A DNA stretch of 33,186 nucleotides from Cupriavidus basilensis (GCF_029335485.1 NZ_JARJLM010000658.1:1-33186), one strand, 5' to 3'; counted from the first letter of the stretch, positions 24,720 to 33,186 are shown. Notes: generated by a model from the sequence alone, not told the origin. Made by a program: numbers and translations.

Positions 24720-25900
24720 GCCGCCGGCCCGCTGGCCGCCGCTGGGGCGCGATGACGCGCGCTAGCGAGGCTCAGCCCGACCAGCAGCAGTGCACTGCAG
24801 ACAAAGGGCAGCGCAGGGCCGATGCGGTAGATCAGCGTTGCCACCAACGGCGCGCACACCATGGCCAGGCCTTGCGCGGCTGAGACCGAGCCGGCCGCGA
24901 TGCCCTGTTCGGCGTGGTCGACCGCATTGGACGCCGCAGCTTGAAAGGCCGGGAACAAGAGGCCCATGCCGGCGCCCGCGAGGGCGCAGGTGAGGATGAC
25001 GGCGAGCATCGAGGTGGCCGTTGCGGCGGCGGCAAAACCGGCGGCGCCGAGCAAGGCGCCGACGCTCATCCAGCGTTTGGCGCTGACGTGTTTGCGCCAG
25101 GAAACCAGGCCTTGCGCGGCGATCAGCGCCAATCCCACCGCCGCCAGCGCCCAGCCGGCGGCGCGCGCGCCCTGCGCCGGATTCAGGTCGAGCCGATCCA
25201 GCACGAAGAAGCCGAGCACGAGTTGCGCGCTGACCACGCAATAGGTGCCGAGAAACGCGGCCAGCAAAGGCAGGCGTATGCGCGGGTCCGACAGCGCCAG
25301 GGTGCTTGTCTCCCGCGCGGAATGGCCGCGCGCCGGCGGCAGCGCGGGTACGAGCAAGGCGAGCGCCAGCCATGGCAGCAGGGCGGCCGCGTACAGAGGC
25401 GCGGACAGCCCCAGCGTGGCGAGGGCGCCGGCGGCGGCCGGGCCAACCACCATGCCGATGGCATTGCCGGCGCCAAGCATCGCCATTTGGCCGACGCGCT
25501 GCGCAGGCGCGGCGTGGTCTGCGACCAGCGCGTTCAAGGCCGGGGCGATCGCGGCGAAGAAGGCGCCAAGCAGGCCGCGCAACAGCACCAGCGCCAGGAT
25601 GCTGACGAGCACGGCGGGCGGCTGCGTCAGCGCATGGTCGACGAAGAGGGCCAGCCCCAGATAGGCCAGGCCGACCCCGATCAGCCCCGCGATCAGCACC
25701 GGCTTGCGGCCGCGCCGGTCACTGGCGCGCCCCCAGGCGCGCGCGGCCAGCATCCAGACCAGTCCCGCCGCGGTGACCGTAAGTCCAGCGTGCCATTCTG
25801 CCAGGCCGAGCACGCGCACGATGGGACCGATGACGGCGACGAAGGCCATCATCGCGGCCATGCATAACGCGTTGCTGAGTATCATCGGGGTCAGGCGCAT
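24704..25900 (-). CDS. MFS transporter, YbtX/Irp8-like
   Basis: A 398-residue major-facilitator protein with about 12 membrane segments. The loop after the second segment has the MFS signature (GRASDRRGRKPVLIAG). A protein of this kind (YbtX/Irp8) is found in yersiniabactin loci next to YbtP and YbtQ, and family members are often drug or siderophore exporters. The ATG at 25900 overlaps the stop of the second ABC transporter by one base (TGATG), so the two are translated together as the end of the receptor operon. Export of the siderophore is the common suggestion for the family, but the role of YbtX in yersiniabactin systems is not settled. Confidence 0.82.
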   Translation of the reverse strand: MRLTPMILSNALCMAAMMAFVAVIGPIVRVLGLAEWHAGLTVTAAGLVWMLAARAWGRASDRRGRKPVLIAGLIGVGLAYLGLALFVDHALTQPPAVLVSILALVLLRGLLGAFFAAIAPALNALVADHAAPAQRVGQMAMLGAGNAIGMVVGPAAAGALATLGLSAPLYAAALLPWLALALLVPALPPARGHSARETSTLALSDPRIRLPLLAAFLGTYCVVSAQLVLGFFVLDRLDLNPAQGARAAGWALAAVGLALIAAQGLVSWRKHVSAKRWMSVGALLGAAGFAAAATATSMLAVILTCALAGAGMGLLFPAFQAAASNAVDHAEQGIAAGSVSAAQGLAMVCAPLVATLIYRIGPALPFVCSALLLVGLSLASARHRAPAAASGPAAQDPG

Positions 25901-27621
25901 CAGTCTTCTCCGGCATTCAATGGATGGGCGTAATCCGTGGGGTTCTGTGCCCGCCACAGACTCGCGTACAGGCCATTGGCGGCAAGCAGTTCGTCATGCC
26001 GTCCACGCTCGGCCAGGCGGCCGTTGGCCAGCACCAGTATCTGGTCGGCATGGCGGATGGTATGCAGCCGGTGGGCGACGGCAATCACGGTTTTGCCGGC
26101 CGTCAGTTGCGCCACGCCGTGCTGGACCACGCCTTGCGTCAGCGCGTCGACTGCGGCCGTCGCTTCGTCCAGCAGCAGGATGGGCGCGTCCTTGAGCAGC
26201 GCCCGGGCCAGCGCCAGGCGCTGGCGCTCGCCGCCGGAGAGCAGTTGCCCGTCCTCGCCGATCGGGGTGGCATAGCCTTGCGGCAGATGGGCGGCGAAAT
26301 CGTCGCAGCCGGCCGCGCGGCACGCCGCCATCACTTGGTCATCGTCGGCGTTCGGGCGACCGATGCGGACGTTGTCGAGCAGGTTGCCGTGAATCAGTTG
26401 CACCTGCTGGAACATGACGCTGATCCGGCGATAGAGCGCATCGGTGCCGATCTCGCGCAATGGCAGTCCGCCGAGCAGGATGCTTCCGCGATCGGGATCG
26501 TGAAAACGTGCCAGCAGTTCCAGTATCGTGGTCTTACCCGCGCCTGAGGGGCCGACGATGGCGGTCAGTTCGCCGGCGCGGGCGGTGAAGCTCAATTCGA
26601 TCAGTGTGGGGGTGTCGACCTGATGGCTGAAGCTGACCTGTTCGAAGGCGATGTGTGCGGCGCCGGTCGGGACGATGCCGGTGTCGGCGGCAAAGGCCGG
26701 TTGATGCAACAGCGCCTGGATGCGCCGCATCCCGCTCGCAAGGTAGCGCAGCTCGGCGACATGGGCGGCGGCGTCGAGCAAGGGGTCGAGGATGCGATAG
26801 GCCACCAGCAGGAAGAGCAGGCCCGCCGCGGGATCGTCGTGCACAGGGGCGGCGGCGAACAGGAGCAGGCCGAGCGGCACGCCGAGTTCGAGCAGGATGC
26901 GATAGAGCTGGACCGGGCCGCCGGCCCAGGCCTCCAGTCCCAGGCTTTGCCGGCGTAGCTGCAGGAACAGCGCGTCGAGCCGCCTCAGCCAGTCTGCGCT
27001 GCGGGCGAACAGGCGCAAGGTCGCCAGCCCGCCCAGGAATTCGAGTATCTGCGAGCTGGCATCGCGCAGGCTGTCTTGCAGGCCGCGGGCGCGGCGCATG
27101 AACCAGCGGCTGCTTGCCAGCGGCGCCAGGCAGGCCAGCGGCAACACCGCTAGCAAGGCCAGCGCCGGGGCGGGCAGGATCAGGGCCAGCGCGGCGACGG
27201 CGAGCAACGGCAGAATCAGCGCCGCGGCCAGTTCGGCGAACAGATGCACGAAGATGGACTCGGTGCGCTGCATGTCTTCGCCCAGCAGCGCGCCGAGATC
27301 GCCGAGGCGACGCTGGCGCAGCAGGCCGAGCGGGAGGGCGCGCAGATGGTCGGTGGCGCGTTCGCGCAAGCGCAACGTCAGGTCATAGCCACCGAGAAAT
27401 CCTAGCAACTGTCCTTGCCAGGCGCACAGATATTGCAGGCCCAGCAGAGCCAACAGGGCGGCGCACAGGGCCGGCAAGGTCAGTTGACCGTGCAGCAAGG
27501 CATAGAGCAGGAATAGCGGGGCGAGTGCGGCGCCGCGTTCGGCCACGCGCAGGACGACGCTGAGAGTCAGGCGTCGGGGAATACCTTGCGCGGCGCGCAG
27601 CAAGACAGCGAGGCGTCTCAT
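25900..27621 (-). CDS. ABC transporter, membrane-ATPase fusion (YbtQ-like)
   Basis: A 573-residue half-transporter with an N-terminal six-helix membrane domain and a C-terminal ATPase. Walker A (VGPSGAGKTT) is near residues 357-366, the signature LSGGERQR near 455 and Walker B (ILLLDEATA) near 480. It has the fold of an exporter, but the yersiniabactin pair YbtP/YbtQ works as an inner-membrane importer of ferric yersiniabactin, and the gene order here is the same. The ATG at 27621 overlaps the stop of the partner gene as ATGA. It would form a heterodimer with the product of that gene. All motifs are intact. Confidence 0.88.
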   Translation of the reverse strand: MRRLAVLLRAAQGIPRRLTLSVVLRVAERGAALAPLFLLYALLHGQLTLPALCAALLALLGLQYLCAWQGQLLGFLGGYDLTLRLRERATDHLRALPLGLLRQRRLGDLGALLGEDMQRTESIFVHLFAELAAALILPLLAVAALALILPAPALALLAVLPLACLAPLASSRWFMRRARGLQDSLRDASSQILEFLGGLATLRLFARSADWLRRLDALFLQLRRQSLGLEAWAGGPVQLYRILLELGVPLGLLLFAAAPVHDDPAAGLLFLLVAYRILDPLLDAAAHVAELRYLASGMRRIQALLHQPAFAADTGIVPTGAAHIAFEQVSFSHQVDTPTLIELSFTARAGELTAIVGPSGAGKTTILELLARFHDPDRGSILLGGLPLREIGTDALYRRISVMFQQVQLIHGNLLDNVRIGRPNADDDQVMAACRAAGCDDFAAHLPQGYATPIGEDGQLLSGGERQRLALARALLKDAPILLLDEATAAVDALTQGVVQHGVAQLTAGKTVIAVAHRLHTIRHADQILVLANGRLAERGRHDELLAANGLYASLWRAQNPTDYAHPLNAGED

Positions 27622-29411
27622 GCGCGCAGCCTCCGTGCCGCGCCGGCGGCATCCTGCGGGGTGGAGTTCGACAGCCATTGGCGTTCCCAGAGTGCTTGAT
27701 AGAGCGGCACAGTAGCCAGCAAGGCGTCGTGTGGCCCACTGGCGACGACGCGGCCGCCATCGAGCACCACGATCTGGTTCGCCCACGGCAGCGCGTGCAG
27801 GCGATGGGTGATCGCCACGATGGTCCGGTGCGGCGCCTGCGCGCGCAGTGCCGCGAGAAACGCGCGCTCGATCAGCGCGTCGGCGAAGGCGGTCGCCTCG
27901 TCCAGGATCAGCAAGGGGGTGTCGGCCAGGATGGCGCGGGCAATGGCGAGACGCTGCGCCTCGCCGCCGGATAGCCGCAGGCCGCCTTCGCCCAGCAGCG
28001 TGTCGTAGCGCTCGGGTAGGGCCATGATGAAATCGTCTGCCTGCGCCACGCTGGCGGCGCGCCGCAGGGCGGTGTCGCTGGCGACGGGGCTGGCAAGGCG
28101 CAGATTGTCGGCGATACTGCCGCGAAACAGAAAGCTGTGTTGGGTGACAACCGCAATCCGTGCTGCCCTGGTGGCATCGGACAAGCCGGCCAGCGCTTGG
28201 CCGCCCACCTGGATGTATCCGCGATCGGGCGCGAGCAGGCCGCCCAGCGCCATGGCCAGCGAAGACTTGCCTGCGCCCGAGCGGCCGACGACGGCGACCA
28301 TGCTGCCGGCCGCCACGTCGAGGTTGATGTCGTCCAGCACGCGCCGCGCGCCGCGTGTCAGGCTCAGTCCGCGGATGCGCAGTGCGGGTGGCGGCTTGGC
28401 GGCCTGCGCATCGTCCGGCAGAGCGGGGGCATCCACATTCGACGCTTCCGTTGCCGGACGCAGCAGTGCCGAGATCTTGTCGACGGTCAGGCGGGTTTCC
28501 TGCAGCTTGGACGTCAGCGTCACCGCCCGCTGCAGCGGACGCAGCCCGCCGCTGGCCAAGGCCAGCGCCAGCACCAGGCCCGGGATATCGAGTTCGCCGC
28601 GCGCATGCAGCCACCAGGCCAGCGGCAAGGTGAACAGCAGGTTGGCGCTGAGCAGGCTGGAAAAGGCGCTCCAGCCCGGCACGATGCGTCTGGCGAAGTC
28701 GCTCACGCAGTGGTGGTAGGTGGCGAGCGCCGCGCGCATTTGCGCGAACGAGCGGCTGTCCAGCAGGAAAACCTTCATTACCGGCACGGCGCGTACGTAA
28801 TCAATGACGGCCGCATGCAGCGTGGCCGTGGCGTGCTGGTAGCGCGCAATCTGCTGCGAGAGATCGCGAAACAGCCAGGCTTGCGCGCCGGTTGCCGGCA
28901 GCAGCGTCAGCAGCGCTGCCAGCGCCAGCCGCCAGTCGAGCCAGGCCAACAGCGCGCCGGCCGCCAGCGGCCCGATCACGGCGGCACTCAGGTCGACGCT
29001 GTGGTGGGCGATATAGCCTTCAATCTGCTCAACCTCCTGCAGCACCGTGCGCACCAACTCACCGCTGCGGTAGCCCGCTAGTTTGGGCAAGGGCTGCTGC
29101 GCCAGCTTGTGGACGATGGCCTGGCGCAGCGCGCACAGCAAGCGAAACGCGGCCTGGTGCGACAGCGCGCCGGCACCGGTGAGCAAGACGTAGCGCGCTG
29201 TGCTGGCGAGGGCCAGCCCACCGGCGAGACGGAACCACGCCGACGGTTCGGCAACGCCGGCGACGATCCACTGCGCCGCCTGGTAAAACAGCAGGTAGGG
29301 GGCCAGTTCGGCCAGCACGGCGAGCATGACCAATCCCAGCGCCGGCAACAGATAGCGCCACTGGCCCAGCAGCAGGCGCAGCAAGGGGGCAGCGCCGGCA
29401 TCAGAACGCAT
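27618..29411 (-). CDS. ABC transporter, membrane-ATPase fusion (YbtP-like)
   Basis: A 597-residue half-transporter and the likely partner of the one encoded just downstream. Hydrophobic helices fill about residues 15-300. Walker A (VGRSGAGKSS) is near residue 374, the signature LSGGEAQR near 480 and Walker B (LLILDEATAF) near 500. The Walker B glutamate is present, so the ATPase should be active. The start codon lies 11 bp inside the end of the receptor gene, so the operon is compact: receptor, ABC, ABC, MFS. By analogy with YbtP it would carry ferric siderophore from periplasm to cytoplasm. Export cannot be excluded from sequence alone. Confidence 0.88.
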   Translation of the reverse strand: MRSDAGAAPLLRLLLGQWRYLLPALGLVMLAVLAELAPYLLFYQAAQWIVAGVAEPSAWFRLAGGLALASTARYVLLTGAGALSHQAAFRLLCALRQAIVHKLAQQPLPKLAGYRSGELVRTVLQEVEQIEGYIAHHSVDLSAAVIGPLAAGALLAWLDWRLALAALLTLLPATGAQAWLFRDLSQQIARYQHATATLHAAVIDYVRAVPVMKVFLLDSRSFAQMRAALATYHHCVSDFARRIVPGWSAFSSLLSANLLFTLPLAWWLHARGELDIPGLVLALALASGGLRPLQRAVTLTSKLQETRLTVDKISALLRPATEASNVDAPALPDDAQAAKPPPALRIRGLSLTRGARRVLDDINLDVAAGSMVAVVGRSGAGKSSLAMALGGLLAPDRGYIQVGGQALAGLSDATRAARIAVVTQHSFLFRGSIADNLRLASPVASDTALRRAASVAQADDFIMALPERYDTLLGEGGLRLSGGEAQRLAIARAILADTPLLILDEATAFADALIERAFLAALRAQAPHRTIVAITHRLHALPWANQIVVLDGGRVVASGPHDALLATVPLYQALWERQWLSNSTPQDAAGAARRLRA

Positions 29412-31524
29412 AGCGCGCCTCGACGCCGAAGGTCCTTGGCCGATCGAGTACGCGCACGAATCGTTCTGGCTGCCCGCTCGGATCCGGCCGGTAGGCGCCC
29501 AAGGGGGTTTTGCGGTCGGTGAGGTTCAGCACATAGGCGGCCACCTCCCAGGCGCGAGTCCGATAGCCTCCGCGCAGATTCCAGCGCGTGTTGGCGGCCA
29601 GTTGGGCATCGCCCTCCGCCGAGGTAGGGCGGGTGCCGAGATAGTGCATCTCGGCGCGGCCGAACCAGGGTCCCCGGTTGGTTTGCAGGCCAAGCAGGGC
29701 GGTCGCCGTCGGCGTTTTCTCGACACGGCGGCCACCGAGGTCGATGGCGGTCGTTGCCCCGCTGGGACGGAATAGCGATCCACTGCGGTAGTGCGCGCTG
29801 ATCAGCCCGATATTGGCGTCCGCCTGCCAGCGGGCGTTGGGTTGCCAAACCAATTCGAATTCGATGCCCTTACTGGCCGCGCCGGCGAGGTTGAGCGCGC
29901 GATAGCCGGTGGGCAGCCGTTCCGTGGCTTGGATGTCATCGATGCGAGCATAGAACAGCGTGCTGCTGGCCTGCAGGCCAGGCCAGGGCCGGCCCTTGTA
30001 GCCGAGTTCGATCTGGCGCGAGCGTTGTGGCTGATACTCGGCCTGGCGCGGGTCGGAGACCGGGTAGATCACGTTGAATCCGCCTGGCAGATAGCCTTCG
30101 CTGTAGCCGGCAAACACGGTCTGCTGCGGCCGAAAGGCCCAGGACAGTCCCAGCTTCGGCAGAAAAACCGTCATCGTTTTTCTTGCTTGCAGCGGCGCGG
30201 CGAAAGGACGGAAGCTCGCGTCGAGCGAATGGATGGTAACGTCGACCTTGCGCTCGACACGCTGCCAGCGGCCGCCCACGGTCGCCTGCCAATCGGTCCA
30301 CAGGGGGATGGTCGCTTGGCCGAAGATGGCGCCGGTGCGTTCGCCCAGCGTGCCCTGGGTCTGCAGCAGATCCAGCGGCGGCGAGATCAGGCTAAAGCTA
30401 TTGTCTCCCCAGTGCTGGGTTTCGCGATTGGCATAGGCGCCGACGATCCATTTCAGCGGAGTGTGATCGACCACCCAGCGCAATTCGGTGGCGGTATTGC
30501 GGGTATTGCGGTCGGCGCCGCAGCGGTAGAGCGGCGCCGGACCATAGTCGCAGTCGAAGACGCCGCGATGGCGATTGTCGGTCAGGCTGGCGAGCCATTC
30601 GAGCCGGCCCGGCCCCGCCTCATAGCTGCCTTTGAGCAGATGGCGGGTGTTGTGGTTGCGCCGGGCGCTGGGGAGGTCAAAGTCATTGCGGTTGCTGTTG
30701 CTGTTGTCGTTCAAGCCGGCGCGATCGACCACGTCCAGGCGGCCGTAGCCATAGCGGCGATTGTCGTCGCTGAACACGTAGTCGATCAGGCCACGCTCGC
30801 CAACGGCGAGCTTCAACGCAGCGTTGACATACTGCTCGTCCTCGCGGTCTTCATTGCCGCCACCCGGAAAAGCGCGGGTCAAGACCCCATCGTAGCGCTG
30901 TTTGGCCGCATTCAGCTTGAACGAGCCGATGCCGGCTAGCGGCACTTGCACGCTAGCGCCAAGCTGCGCGGTGCCGTGCGAGCCGACGCGGCTGCGCACA
31001 CTGCCGGAGACCGCATTGGCCGGGCCTGAGCGGGTGGTGATATAGATGACCCCGCCCATGGCGTTGCTGCCGTGCAGGGTACCGGACGGGCCGCGCAGCA
31101 CTTCAACCCGCTCGATGTCGTCGATATCCACCGCCAGGCTGAAGCGGTCGCTTTGCGGCACGCCGTCGATATAGACCAGGAGCGGTGACGCTTTCTCGAA
31201 CAGGGAGACATTCAAGCCCCGGTAGTTCCAGTCCGCGACTGCGCTGCCGTATTCGACGTTGGCCATGGAGGCGTTGGGAATCAAGCGCAGCAGATCATCC
31301 AGGCGCCGCACATTGCGCTCTCGCAATTCGTCGCCGGAAAACACCGATACCGTTTGCGGGGTGTCCTGCAGGCTCTCGGAAAGCTTATTGGCCGTGACGG
31401 CAATGGCCGGCAAGATGGTAGCCGCCGTCTCGGCTGCTGCGGCTGCCGACCACGATGCGCTCTTGACAGCGAGGACTAACCCCAGACGAAAGCCGTAATG
31501 GCTGCGATAAGAAAAATACGCCAT
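29401..31524 (-). CDS. TonB-dependent ferric-siderophore receptor (FyuA-like)
   Basis: A 707-residue outer-membrane receptor. After a signal region (to about residue 35, alanine-rich) comes a plug domain with TVSVFSGDELRERNVRRLDDLLRLIPN, VYIDGVPQ and VEVLRGPSGTLHGSNAMGGVIYITT, then a 22-strand barrel with motifs such as VFAGYSEGYLPGGFNV and ASKGIEFELVWQPNARW, ending in phenylalanine as barrel proteins do. The layout and length agree with FyuA/Psn, the yersiniabactin receptor. The ATG at 31524 has AAAGGG seven bases upstream. Longer frames reach 31686 but would read through the proposed operator. It is the first gene of the uptake operon and appears fully intact. Confidence 0.88.
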   Translation of the reverse strand: MAYFSYRSHYGFRLGLVLAVKSASWSAAAAAETAATILPAIAVTANKLSESLQDTPQTVSVFSGDELRERNVRRLDDLLRLIPNASMANVEYGSAVADWNYRGLNVSLFEKASPLLVYIDGVPQSDRFSLAVDIDDIERVEVLRGPSGTLHGSNAMGGVIYITTRSGPANAVSGSVRSRVGSHGTAQLGASVQVPLAGIGSFKLNAAKQRYDGVLTRAFPGGGNEDREDEQYVNAALKLAVGERGLIDYVFSDDNRRYGYGRLDVVDRAGLNDNSNSNRNDFDLPSARRNHNTRHLLKGSYEAGPGRLEWLASLTDNRHRGVFDCDYGPAPLYRCGADRNTRNTATELRWVVDHTPLKWIVGAYANRETQHWGDNSFSLISPPLDLLQTQGTLGERTGAIFGQATIPLWTDWQATVGGRWQRVERKVDVTIHSLDASFRPFAAPLQARKTMTVFLPKLGLSWAFRPQQTVFAGYSEGYLPGGFNVIYPVSDPRQAEYQPQRSRQIELGYKGRPWPGLQASSTLFYARIDDIQATERLPTGYRALNLAGAASKGIEFELVWQPNARWQADANIGLISAHYRSGSLFRPSGATTAIDLGGRRVEKTPTATALLGLQTNRGPWFGRAEMHYLGTRPTSAEGDAQLAANTRWNLRGGYRTRAWEVAAYVLNLTDRKTPLGAYRPDPSGQPERFVRVLDRPRTFGVEARYAF

Positions 31525-31584
31525 TGGCGCGCCCTTTATATTCAGAGTCAATGCCTTCGATTCTGTTGGGCGGAGTGATGGGGT

Positions 31585-31626
31585 GCTACCCGAAGCGGTA
31601 TTGACGCTACCCGAAACGGCATCAAT
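31585..31626 (-). promoter_or_regulatory. AraC-type operator: tandem 21-bp repeats (receptor promoter)
   Basis: Two contiguous 21-mers, GCTACCCGAAGCGGTATTGAC and its neighbour at 31606-31626, agree at 16 of 21 positions, including CCCGAA, CGG and the A three bases on. They lie 61-102 bp upstream of the receptor ATG, where an activator site belongs. The CCCGAAnCGGYA core is shared with the central promoter at 23067. No good Fur box is seen between the repeats and the gene. Confidence 0.65.
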
Positions 31627-32256
31627 TTTTTTGAAAACCATGAGAACGAGCTCGAGTGAGCTGCCAGCCAACGATATGGGTAGCATCGCCGATGCCGAAG
31701 TGTGGCCAGATTTCCCAGCATGCTGCGTCGCGCCTTATCGCGATCGCCGCACTGTATGTGCCAGCCTGGCGGCATCGCCATGTATCTGACGCGCCACGCC
31801 CAGCTATTCTTGGTCAAGCGGATGCATGGCACCGGACACCGCCATCATCCGGCTTGTCAGTCTTGCGAACTAGAAGGGCATTCGTCCGGCTTGGGCGAAC
31901 TGATTGACGAGGCGGTGCTGGAGCCGACGCCCGGGCCGGTGGTCATGAACGAGAAGGAGACGGCGGCGAAGTCCCGTGTCGCTGGCGAGACGGAGCAGGG
32001 GAAGTGGCTGTGGGCAACTGATCAGTGCATACCAGCCTTGCTGGCAATGGAGACCCGCCCGTAGGCAGAAGACGGATTTGCTTCCAGCAGCTACAGGCCC
32101 CCAAATTACCCCACGAAAGCCCGAAACTCCAAATACCACCTCACTAGTCCCAACAGACGATGCCCACATCCCGCTTCCCCTGAACAATAGCTTCACCAAC
32201 CTGCCGCAACCAACGCGGCAGCGAATGAAGTCCAGGAACAGCGAGGAGGCAGCATG
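31627..32256. other. Non-coding junction between siderophore locus and dioxygenase gene
   Basis: About 630 bases without a convincing gene. The part from about 32050 to 32240 is visibly richer in A, T and C-runs than its surroundings. Short frames on both strands show no recognisable domain, and their codon use is unlike the neighbours. No transposase, integrase, tRNA or clear direct repeat is visible. It contains the upstream part of the receptor promoter on the left and the ribosome site AGGAGG (32244-32249) of the dioxygenase gene on the right. Confidence 0.5.
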
Positions 32257-33150
32257 ATGGACATCCGCGCGCTCGGCTATATCGTGGTCGAGTCCACCGA
32301 CACCGAACGCTGGCGCCACTATGGCGAGCAAGTGCTCGGCATGGCGTGCACCAACGCCCCTCATGGCGCGCTCTACCTCAAGATGGACGAGCGCGACTAC
32401 CGCTACCTGATCGTGCCCGGCAAGCAGGACCGCTACCTGGCATCGGGCTGGGAGCTGGCCGGCGAGGCGGCCTTCAACCACGCGCTCGCGGCTTTGCGGG
32501 CGGCAAACGTGGAGGTCACGCACAGCAGCGAGGCCGAGCGCATCCAGCGGCGCGCCCAGGCCGTGGCCTGGTTCACCGATCCTTCCGGCAACCGGCACGA
32601 GATCTTCTGGGGCATGCGCTCGGATTTCCTGCGCTTTGTCTCGCCCATCGGCGTGTCGCGCTTCGTCACCGATCCGATGGGCGCGGGGCACTCGGTGCTG
32701 CCCGCGCCGGCCTTCGACGAAACCTACGCCTTCCTGTGCGATGTGATGGGTTTCGGCCTGTCAGATATCTTCCGCGCGCGCTTCACCCCGGATCCGGCCG
32801 AGCCGGAGAAGCGCATCCACTTCCTGCATTGCGGCAACGGGCGGCACCACAGCCTGGCCATCTTCGAGGCGCCCGCGCCCAGCGGCTGCGTCCATGTGAT
32901 GGCCGAGGTGCAGGACATGACGGAGGTGGGCCGCGCGCTGGACCGTGCGCAGCAGCACGGCGTGGCGCTCTCGGCCACGCTCGGCCAGCACTGCAACGAC
33001 CGCGTCGTTTCCTTCTACATGAAGACGCCCGGCGGCTTCGACCTCGAGTACGGCTACGGCGGGCTGGTGGTCGACTGGAGCCAGCACGCCGCCTACGAGG
33101 CCACCCGGGTCAGCCTGTGGGGCCACGATTTCAGCATTGGATATCGCTAA
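32257..33150 (+). CDS. Extradiol ring-cleavage dioxygenase, HsaC/TesB/BphC-like
   Basis: A 297-residue type I extradiol dioxygenase made of two VOC modules. It cleaves a catechol next to the hydroxyls with Fe(II) and oxygen. Iron ligands are visible at about His145 (AGHSVL), His198 (RHHSLAIF) and Glu264 (FDLEYGYGG), and the acid-base residues His245 and Tyr254 in LGQHCNDRVVSFY, matching the BphC pattern. HsaC and TesB cleave 3,4-DHSA, the product of HsaA, so this is the natural next step for the genes at 10889-14421. AGGAGG is seven bases before the ATG at 32257 and four bases before the ATG at 32254. On the same strand as the catabolic operon but separated from it by the siderophore locus. 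Confidence 0.87.
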   Translation: MDIRALGYIVVESTDTERWRHYGEQVLGMACTNAPHGALYLKMDERDYRYLIVPGKQDRYLASGWELAGEAAFNHALAALRAANVEVTHSSEAERIQRRAQAVAWFTDPSGNRHEIFWGMRSDFLRFVSPIGVSRFVTDPMGAGHSVLPAPAFDETYAFLCDVMGFGLSDIFRARFTPDPAEPEKRIHFLHCGNGRHHSLAIFEAPAPSGCVHVMAEVQDMTEVGRALDRAQQHGVALSATLGQHCNDRVVSFYMKTPGGFDLEYGYGGLVVDWSQHAAYEATRVSLWGHDFSIGYR

Positions 33151-33154
33151 GACT

Positions 33155-33186
33155 ATGCGCAAGACACTGGACAAGACCATGACCGC
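33155..33186 (+). CDS. Start of the next gene (partial)
   Basis: An ATG five bases after the dioxygenase stop opens a frame (MRKTLDKTM) that runs off the window; another ATG in frame is at 33179. No domain can be read. In steroid clusters the dioxygenase is often followed by the meta-cleavage hydrolase (HsaD/TesD) or by oxygenase genes. Confidence 0.4.
   Translation, partial: MRKTLDKTMT

Noticed and set aside
31525-31584. Fur box directly before the receptor gene
   Set aside because: AATGCCTTCGATT gives only a weak half-match, without the symmetry seen at 23021-23039.
31548-31907. Short frames on both strands upstream of the receptor gene
   Set aside because: No domain, no ribosome site, and they cross the tandem repeats.
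31702-32064. A 120-codon + strand frame in the right junction
   Set aside because: Mixed composition with no recognisable domain or good start. It might be a decayed remnant, but nothing supports this.

Overview
The window is GC-rich (about two thirds G+C by eye, with GC-rich third codon positions) and reads as a beta-proteobacterium of the Cupriavidus/Ralstonia type (Burkholderiales). The assignment rests on base composition and gene style only. No RNA genes, CRISPR arrays, insertion sequences or integrases were seen.

Region 1 (1-9400) is mixed. A LacI-type regulator with its own palindromic operator precedes a periplasmic solute-binding protein whose transport partners would lie left of the window. 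An ureidoglycolate-lyase-like gene follows, then a broken phospholipase C (only the C-terminal half remains), an HSL-type esterase with an SDR, a LuxR-type regulator, and a glyoxalase-fold gene with an exported SurE-like phosphatase.

Region 2 (9567-20167, + strand) is a tightly packed catabolic operon of steroid type. In order it encodes a luciferase-like flavin monooxygenase, an HsaA-like oxygenase, a KstD-like dehydrogenase, an HsaB-like flavin reductase, a second (delta4-5alpha type) ketosteroid-dehydrogenase-like flavoprotein, a 3beta/17beta-hydroxysteroid-dehydrogenase-like SDR, a ferredoxin-type reductase (KshB-like), a FadD3-like CoA ligase and a SnoaL-fold protein. The matching ring-cleavage enzyme, an HsaC/TesB-like extradiol dioxygenase, appears only at 32257-33150, on the same strand. 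The LuxR-type regulator at 6821 belongs to the same class as TeiR, the Comamonas steroid regulator.

Region 3 (20229 to about 31630) lies between these two parts of the catabolic set. It is a yersiniabactin/micacocidin-type siderophore locus: FyuA-like receptor, two YbtP/YbtQ-like ABC half-transporters and a YbtX-like MFS protein (one - strand operon); an AraC/YbtA-PchR-like regulator and an Sfp-type phosphopantetheinyl transferase (+ strand); and a third operon (- strand) with an RhtX/FptX-like MFS importer and a type II thioesterase. The assembly-line genes are missing. In their place is a 238-codon in-frame fusion of about 70 residues of a fatty-acyl-AMP-ligase N-terminus to the C-terminal half of a thiazolinyl-imide reductase (Irp3/YbtU family). 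The simplest reading is that one deletion removed all the PKS/NRPS genes and left uptake, regulation and accessory genes open.

Both siderophore promoters on the - strand carry the same element, two copies at exactly 21 bp spacing (31585-31626 and 23063-23104), which I propose as the AraC regulator's operator. The central promoter also has a good Fur box (23021-23039). The main novelty is a siderophore locus that appears to have lost synthesis but kept a regulated uptake system, lodged inside a steroid-type catabolic cluster.
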